Source: Setomelanomma holmii (Eukaryota > Ascomycota > Dothideomycetes > Pleosporales > Phaeosphaeriaceae). From it: 37,164 nt of DNA. Shown here in pieces: positions 31,201 through 37,164 of this stretch; position 1 is the first letter of the stretch, and every line of letters starts with the position of its first letter. The stretch covers positions 1-37,164 of the forward strand of contig ML978350.1 of NCBI GenBank assembly GCA_010015745.1, read 5' to 3'. A program made the translations under genes and the position numbers. Below the pieces are notes generated by a model. It had not been told where the DNA came from and made no database searches. It saw only the letters and a list, made by a program, of their open reading frames with translations.

Positions 31201-34200
31201 GTGGGCCCTCATGCGCAGATGCAAGGCGCAGTCAAAGAGACTTTGAAAGGATTAGGATCTTCGACTCGCATTCAGTATGTGTCTTGTCTCAAGAGAAAGG
31301 CAAATGCGTCCGAGAATATGCTCCGCGCTTTGGGTGACCTTTTCGCACTGGGCGCGCCCATCGATTTTCATCGGGCCAATTCCGGCTTCTGCAAACGTTT
31401 ACCTTTCATCTTGAATGATGTCCCGCCGTATGCTTTCAACCATGAGCAGCGTCATTGGCACCAAGGCCGCATTTCACGCGAGTTTACTCATCGCCAATTC
31501 CTACCGCATGAGCTGTTGGGAAACCTTTCTGCCGATGTCAATCATACGGAGCCTAAATGGCGTCGATTCCTGCGGCTCAAGGAGCTGCCTTGGCTGCAAC
31601 ACCACATCGTCCAAGGCCAAGTTATTTTTCCAGCAGCCGGATACTTAGCCATGGCTATTGAGGCTATGCGCCGCTTCACGACTTCCAGGACCGAAACCAA
31701 ATCGAAACCTGTTGTCGGCTATTCGCTCACTAATTGCAGCTTTACAAAAGCGCTGGTCCTCCGTGAGGGCGATACAGACACTGAGGTCTGCTTGTCGCTG
31801 CGACCGGAGACTCAGAGTGCAAAGGGTTCGTGGCAGGATAAAAAAGAGTTCCGAATATTTTCGACATCTGGAGACAAAGAGTGGAGTGAACTCTGTCGAG
31901 GTAGCATTCGTGCCATCACAGACGATACGATGTTCGGAGATCGCCTACATGACGCGATCGGAGTCAAGGAGCGCAGTATCGCCTCTATCCCCCATCACAT
32001 CACGCCGAATCGATTCTACTCTACTGCACGCCAGGTCGGTATGGAGTGGTACGCGCCGTTTGATAATGTCGTAGATCTGCAAGGACGAACTGGTACAAGT
32101 GTGACTACGACCAAGATGCCAAGTTTGCAAAATGCGGCGCATCCCTTCGGAGCATCAACGTATGTCATACACCCAGGAATGCTCGACTCTACACTCTTTC
32201 ACGGCATATGCGCTAGCCTTCTGGTAGAGCGGGAGATCAAGGCGCCAGTTGTGCCTGTATTCCTTGAACAGCTTAACATCTCGAGCGCTTTCGAGGTCCC
32301 AGAGGGAATCGAACTGCGCACCTATGCCCTGGCCCAAGACGCAGGGTCTAGCTGGAGCGCTCAGGTGGAGCTGAACGAGAGAACTGTCATAAGTGCTCAT
32401 GGAATGAGAATTGCTCAGCTCCCCGGAAACATCGGGGTCGCCAGCTCCCGGCAGTTGGCTCACAGCCCAGAGTGGGTGGGCCATTATCCCAGCATGACAC
32501 GGGCTCAAGTCATTGCTCATTGCACTGATTCGCTCCCTGCTGGTTCTTCTCGCCAGCGTAACATCGCTCTCAACGCTGATGTGCGCGCTCACGTGGAACG
32601 AGCTTTAGAACGCATCCAAGCAGACAAGGTTGCGCCCGGCCATCAGCAGTCATGGTACACGTGGATGAAGACCTTGGTAGCGGAGGAGCCCGAATCACCT
32701 GAAACAGTAGCTGACGCTAGAGATGCAACAGCTGCGGACCCCAGCGTTGCTTTCCAAGCGGTGAAACTTGTTGGTGAGAATCTTGTCGATCTTCTAGCCG
32801 GCACTGCGGATTCTATCTCACTCCTCACTCCAAACGATTTGCTGGGCAGAATGTATTCTGAGGAACGAAATGCTCGATGTTATCATCAGATCAACGCGTA
32901 CTGCAAAGTTCTTGGCCTCCACAATCCCTCGCTGCGAATGCTCGAGGTTGGTGGCGGTACAGCTTCAGCGACACTGCCTTTGCTGGAAGCACTGTCTCAT
33001 CAGGGCCAGCCATTGGTGGCACAATACGACTTTACGGATCTTTCTACAGCATTCTTTCCATCCGCTCGCGAGCGCTTGGCTCAGTTTGGCCACATTATCA
33101 ATTATGAGGCATTCGATCTTGCAAATCCCCCTGACCTTCAAGGGTTTGAGCTTGGTAGCTACGATGTTGTCATCGCTTGCAATGTCGTACACGCCACACC
33201 CAATGTTGCCTCCTCGCTTGAGCACATCCGTCAGCTCCTTCGTCCTGGCGGGACACTTATACTTATGGAGATCACCAAGCCAGAGCCATATTACCAACTC
33301 GTCTTTGGTTCTCTTTCTGGGTGGTGGTCTGGCGTTGAGGAAGGTCGTGTGTCGTCGGCTATTCTCTCGGAAGGTGACTGGAAACAGAAACTCGAGAAAC
33401 AAGGCTTCCAGTCAGATCCAGTGATTGTATCTGATTACGAAGATTCTGAAGGTGGTACCATCAGCGTCATTTTTGCCAAGACTCACGATGATCCACAGCA
33501 AGATCTCAGCGAGATGTCCCTTCACTTTGCGAGCAGCTTGCCCGCCAGATCCTTAGGCGGTAGTCTCGGCAATATCGCTGACCTTATACACCAGAGCTCT
33601 GGACTTTGCGTACGTCAGATCACGACAGGCGGTCTTGACAATATTCCAGACATCGCCAATACGGTTCTCGTCATTGACCCAGAGACCTGTGAAGCGCTTG
33701 CGGGGGGAATGGATGCTTCCCTGTTCCAGGACTTCAAGAACTGCGCCCTCTCATGCAAAGCCCTGCTCCTGATTACCCGTGGCGCCACTGGAAAAACGCC
33801 TGTGCCTGACGGAGCACTGACCCTAGGCTTTGCTCGATCTCTAAGACTAGAGCAACCCGGCGCTCGCTACATCACCATAGATCTGGATCCAAGCATCCCT
33901 CTTGGTGAAAACGACCAGCGAGTGATGCACTTGATAGCCCAGCTTCTGACATCTGAGTCATTCAATTTCGACCGCACACTTGCTGATGCCGACTTTGAAT
34001 TCGCCGAACGCAACGGACAGTTGTACGTTAATCGACTGTTTCACAATGAGAAGCTCGAACAGAGTATCGTACGCTCTACAGCAAGAGCCAAGCCTCAGCA
34101 AACGGAATTCCTAGACCGCTCACGACCGCTCAAGGTTGAACTCGGCGTAGCCGGGTTGCTTGAAACCTTTAGATGGGTTGACGATCACGAATACGCGCGC

Positions 34201-36408
34201 AGCCTGGCGCCGGACGAGATTCGCATCGAGTGTCGTGCTGCTAGCATCAATTTCCGCGACGTTCTCATTGCCACTGGCGAACTCGGCGGCTCTGCAACTA
34301 TGATGAACGATTGTGCCGGCACCGTGGTGGAAGTTGGCAGCAACATGACATCACGTTTTGCAGTTGGCGATCGAGTTTGCAGCTACTTTGCCCAGTCTTA
34401 CAATAACTACCCTATTGTTGGCGGCGACTATTGTGCTCGGATTCCGGACAATATCTCTTTCTCCACTGGCGCCTCCCTGCCTATTGTGTGGGCGACCACA
34501 TATCACTCGCTGGTCAATGTGGCTAAGCTCAAAGCCGGAGAATCCATATTGATCCACGCCGCTGCTGGAGCGGTCGGGCAGGCTGCTATCATTCTGGCTC
34601 AACACCTGGGCGCCGTGGTTTATGCCACTTGCGGATCGCAAGAGAAACGCACATATCTCGAAAGCATTGGCGTCCCTCAAAGTCGTATTTTCAGCAGTCG
34701 ATCTACTGCGTTCGGACCTGCACTTCGTGCCGCGACGGACAACAGGGGTGTGAACGTCATTTTAAACTCACTAGCTGGCGAATTGTTCCGAGAGTCTCTG
34801 GACTGCCTTGCTTCATTCGGTCGCTTTATCGAGATTGGCAAGAAGGATTTTTTGGACAACGCATTGATGCCGACCAAGTTCCTGCTTCGCAACATCACTT
34901 TCGCCTGCGTCGACTTGGTGCAGATGCTAAACGAGGACAAACCGTTTGTGCACAATTTACTCAACGAAGTGGTGGAACTGATTGCCAGCGACAAATTGAA
35001 GCACCAAGTAACCCTCCAGCCATACAAACTTGGGCAAATTGAGGCTGCCTTCCGCCTGATCTCGTCTGGCAAGCATATGGGCAAAGTGATTCTGACGGTA
35101 GATCCAAGTGAAATGATCCCGGTGCGTATCATGATTCATCGGCAGCTCTAGGATAAACGTACTGACATGAAGACAATTATAGGCACTTCCGGAAAGCCCT
35201 GCTCTTCCCCAACTTTCGTCGGAGGCCACCTACGTCTTGGCCGGTGGTTTTGGCGGCTTAGGAATTCGTCTTATCAGATGGCTTGCAAGGAGAGGCGCCC
35301 GGACTATTGTCACGCTGTCACGATCTGGAGACAAATCGCCAGCTGCAAAGGCCTGTATCAAGGAAATGCACAGCCTAGGCACCAAGGTTCTTGCTAAGTG
35401 TTGTGACATTGCATCCAAAGAAGCCGTGGAAGCTGTTGTACAGGAGCTACACGCCATCGATGGGGCGGGCCCAATCCGAGGTCTCATCAATGCCGCTATG
35501 GCGCTGGAGGTACGTGACACCACCGATATGCACATCTAGGATATGACTGACACGTTTTGGTAAAACAGGACTCGTTGTTTGATCAGATGACACATCAGCA
35601 ATGGGAAGGAGCCTTGGCCCCTAAGGTTGCTGGTACATGGAACCTGCACGAAGTTTTGCCATCTGACATGGACTTCTTTATTGTCTTGTCTTCGATTGCC
35701 GGTATCAGCGGACACACAGCCCAAGCTAATTATACAGCTGCCTGTACATTTCAGGACGCCTTCATGCACTACCGTCGAAACCAAGGTCAGTCTGGTTTTG
35801 CGATTGACGTTGGAGTTGTCGGCGACGCTGGCTTTGTCAGCGAAGCTCCGACCGTGTTCTCGACTATGCAACGCCAGGGCTTCTCACCCATCTCGGTAGT
35901 CGAGCTTCTCGCAGCCCTTGATCACGTCCTGACCGGAAGCGAATCCGACTGCCAAGCCACTGTTGGCCTGATTCCTGAAGTAGGTGTCAACACGGCTGAT
36001 TGGTTGGGCCAACGGCGCATCGCACACCTGGTCCAAGACTCTGACCTTGGAGGTGCCGGTTTAGCTGATGGCAGTGGCAATGGCTCCGAGCGCTTTGACC
36101 AGATTAAACATGCTAAGACTGCAGAAGAAGCGGTCGAAGCGGTCAGAAACGCACTCTTGGGAGAGTTGAGCACGCTGACAGTCACTCCTGTGGACCGCAT
36201 CTTACCCCACCGAACGCTCGACTCGTATGGCGTTGATTCTTTGGTGGCTGTTGAACTGCGCAATTGGATTGTAGTCATGCTCGCCGCTGACGTTTCCCTT
36301 CTCCTGATCCGCGAATCTAGGAGTATTGAGGAGCTTATCCGCTTGATTGCGGGCAAGTCGAAATTGGTCCCAGCTAAGCTTCAAGAAGCTGTTTCTAAAC
36401 TTGTCTAA
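28245..36408 (+). CDS. Highly reducing type I polyketide synthase, KS-AT-DH-cMT-ER-KR-ACP, 2646 aa, five exons
   Basis: Exons: 28245-29444, 29498-29547, 29598-35121, 35183-35509, 35569-36408; introns 50-61 nt, all in phase. KS: DTGCSASL (C180), EAHGTGT (H316), KGNIGHTESAAG (H357), closing with SFGYGGTNAHVI across intron 2. A Val-Asn-Gly-rich linker of about 120 residues follows. AT: GHSSGE (S759). DH: HIVQGQVIFP (H1086) and HPGMLDSTLFHG (D1280). C-methyltransferase: LEVGGGTASATLPLL (1532-1546). ER: NADPH motif HAAAGAVGQ at about 2070. KR: AGGFGGLG (2278-2285), S2409, Y2422; the residue four after the Tyr, usually Asn, is Cys here (NYTAAC). ACP: GVDSL (S2591). No thioesterase or reductase domain, so release needs a partner. 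It builds a reduced, possibly methylated polyketide chain; the product is unknown. No tailoring genes or regulator adjoin it, and transposons lie on both sides. ATG 28257 is an alternative start. Confidence 0.95.
29692..30060 (+). repeat. Degenerate Val-Asn-Gly-rich coding repeats in the KS-AT linker
   Basis: Within exon 3 of the synthase, codons of the form GTC-AAT/AAC-GGC recur (NRVNGANGV, GVNGF, NRVNGIVDTNGVNGIS, GVNGVNGVGG) over about 120 residues without a fixed period. The stretch is Gly/Asn-rich, predicted to be unstructured, and lies between the KS and AT modules where fungal synthases usually have a shorter structured linker. Confidence 0.8.
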
Positions 36409-36483
36409 CATTTCCTACGTCTCAGGCGTTGTGTTTTTTATATAGCTAGATTGCGTACTTACAAATTTTTCAATCTGTCAGTA

Positions 36484-37164
36484 ACGTGCCCGTGCACGAG
36501 ATGCGCGGATTCAGTAGATGCGCGCCCCCCACCACAACACCTCATCTTCAACACGCAATAACTCCACCAATATGAGCCCGATCCAGGAAGCGATTGCAGA
36601 AATTGAATCGCGCGAGCCAGGAGAAGACTTTTCGTACACAGAGATTGCTAATAAATATGGTGTTGTACAATCCACCTTAACGCAAAGGCACCAAGGCCAA
36701 ACAAGCTCTCAAAAGGCCCGTGGCTTTAACAAGCGCAATCTTCAACCACAACAAGAGCAGGAGCTTGTACTATACATTGAAGACTTAACAAGACGACGGC
36801 TACCACCTACGAGAGAGATGGTGCAAAACTTCGCGTCTAAGATAGCTCAAAAGCGCGTGAGCAAAAGCTGGGTTACGCGCTTTTTGAACAACCACCGCAT
36901 CGATCTCACCACTAAGTGGACTACTGGGATGGACTCCAATCGCCACCACGCTGATTCAGAGTCAAAGTATAGGCTCTACTTTGACTTGTTGCACTCCAAG
37001 ATCGACCAGTACGACGTGCAGCCATGTCATATCTACAATATGGACGAAAAGGGCTTTATGATCGGAGTAACAACAAGATCGAAGCGCATCTTCAGCAGGA
37101 GGATGTGGGAGAAAAAGGAGGTTAGAGCATCTACTCAAGATGGCTCACGAGAGTGGATTACCGT
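36484..37164 (+). mobile_element. Left part of a second pogo-type transposon
   Basis: TA at 36482-36483 is followed by ACGTGCCCGTGCACGAGATG, the same ACGTG terminus as the element at 24310 and the MITE at 19355. AGATGCGCG occurs at 36499 and again exactly 17 bp later at 36516. A transposase frame opens at 36572. The right end lies outside the window. The insertion is 75 bp after the stop codon of the polyketide synthase. Confidence 0.85.
36572..37164 (+). CDS. pogo-type transposase, N-terminal part (continues beyond the window)
   Basis: The first 197 codons are open to the edge. A psq-type helix-turn-helix near residues 8-45 (FSYTEIANKYGVVQSTLTQR) is followed by the CENP-B/Tc5-type second DNA-binding domain (residues about 60-125; SKSWVTRFLNNHRIDLTTKW). 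The DDE domain opens with IYNMDEKGFMIGV, giving catalytic D158. It is clearly diverged from the transposase at 24369 (EKGFMIGV against ETGFMMGV) and has a shorter N-terminus, so it belongs to a different family of the same superfamily. No stop or frameshift is seen in the visible part; activity cannot be judged without the rest. Confidence 0.9.
   Translation, partial: MSPIQEAIAEIESREPGEDFSYTEIANKYGVVQSTLTQRHQGQTSSQKARGFNKRNLQPQQEQELVLYIEDLTRRRLPPTREMVQNFASKIAQKRVSKSWVTRFLNNHRIDLTTKWTTGMDSNRHHADSESKYRLYFDLLHSKIDQYDVQPCHIYNMDEKGFMIGVTTRSKRIFSRRMWEKKEVRASTQDGSREWIT

Noticed and set aside
16730..36408. FAD oxidase and polyketide synthase as one biosynthetic cluster
   Set aside because: They are about 10 kb apart with an NLR, an unknown gene, a MITE and a transposon between them; nothing in the sequence links them.

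Overview
The window reads as the nuclear genome of a filamentous ascomycete. Genes have several short introns (about 47-97 nt) with GTAAGT/GTGAGT-like donors and CTAAC branch sites. One block shows the CA/TG loss and TA excess left by repeat-induced point mutation (RIP). The gene families are typical of Pezizomycotina: a HET-NACHT protein, an NB-ARC/TPR protein, a highly reducing polyketide synthase, a berberine-bridge-type FAD oxidase, small cysteine-rich secreted proteins, and Fot1/pogo and hAT transposons. Dothideomycetes (Pleosporales) is my best guess, from general resemblance of the NLR and transposon proteins. It is not proven by the sequence.

Layout, left to right. 1-2556 (-): a HET-NACHT gene whose WD40 end runs off the left edge. 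3465-6745: a nearly intact but pseudogenised hAT transposon. 7915-8433 (+): a secreted cysteine-containing protein. 9151-9372: a P-loop fragment of an NB-ARC gene. 9814-10196: a fold-back element with 66-bp arms. 11561-11911 and 12690-13018 (+): two related small secreted proteins, the first broken. 13705-14308 (-): the splicing factor CWC21, the only clear housekeeping gene. 14483-16031: a RIP-degraded retroelement, an LTR-like piece and a second hAT end. 16730-18453 (-): a five-exon secreted FAD oxidase. 19355-19774: a MITE with perfect TIRs. 20909-21741 (+): an unrecognised multi-exon gene with an internal duplication. 21751-23923 (+): an NB-ARC/TPR protein with a damaged N-terminus. 24310-26125: a complete Fot1/pogo transposon. 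28245-36408 (+): a complete KS-AT-DH-cMT-ER-KR-ACP polyketide synthase. 36484 to the right edge: the start of another pogo-type transposon.

The picture is an accessory, transposon-rich region. It holds self/non-self recognition (NLR) genes in several states of decay, candidate effectors and one secondary-metabolite synthase. The synthase has no recognisable cluster partners nearby; the FAD oxidase is about 10 kb away and separated by an NLR and transposons. The most unusual pattern is that all three pogo-type elements carry a motif repeated at exactly 17 bp near one end, the length of the CENP-B box bound by domesticated pogo proteins. Exon boundaries were worked out by eye from reading frame, splice consensus and family resemblance.
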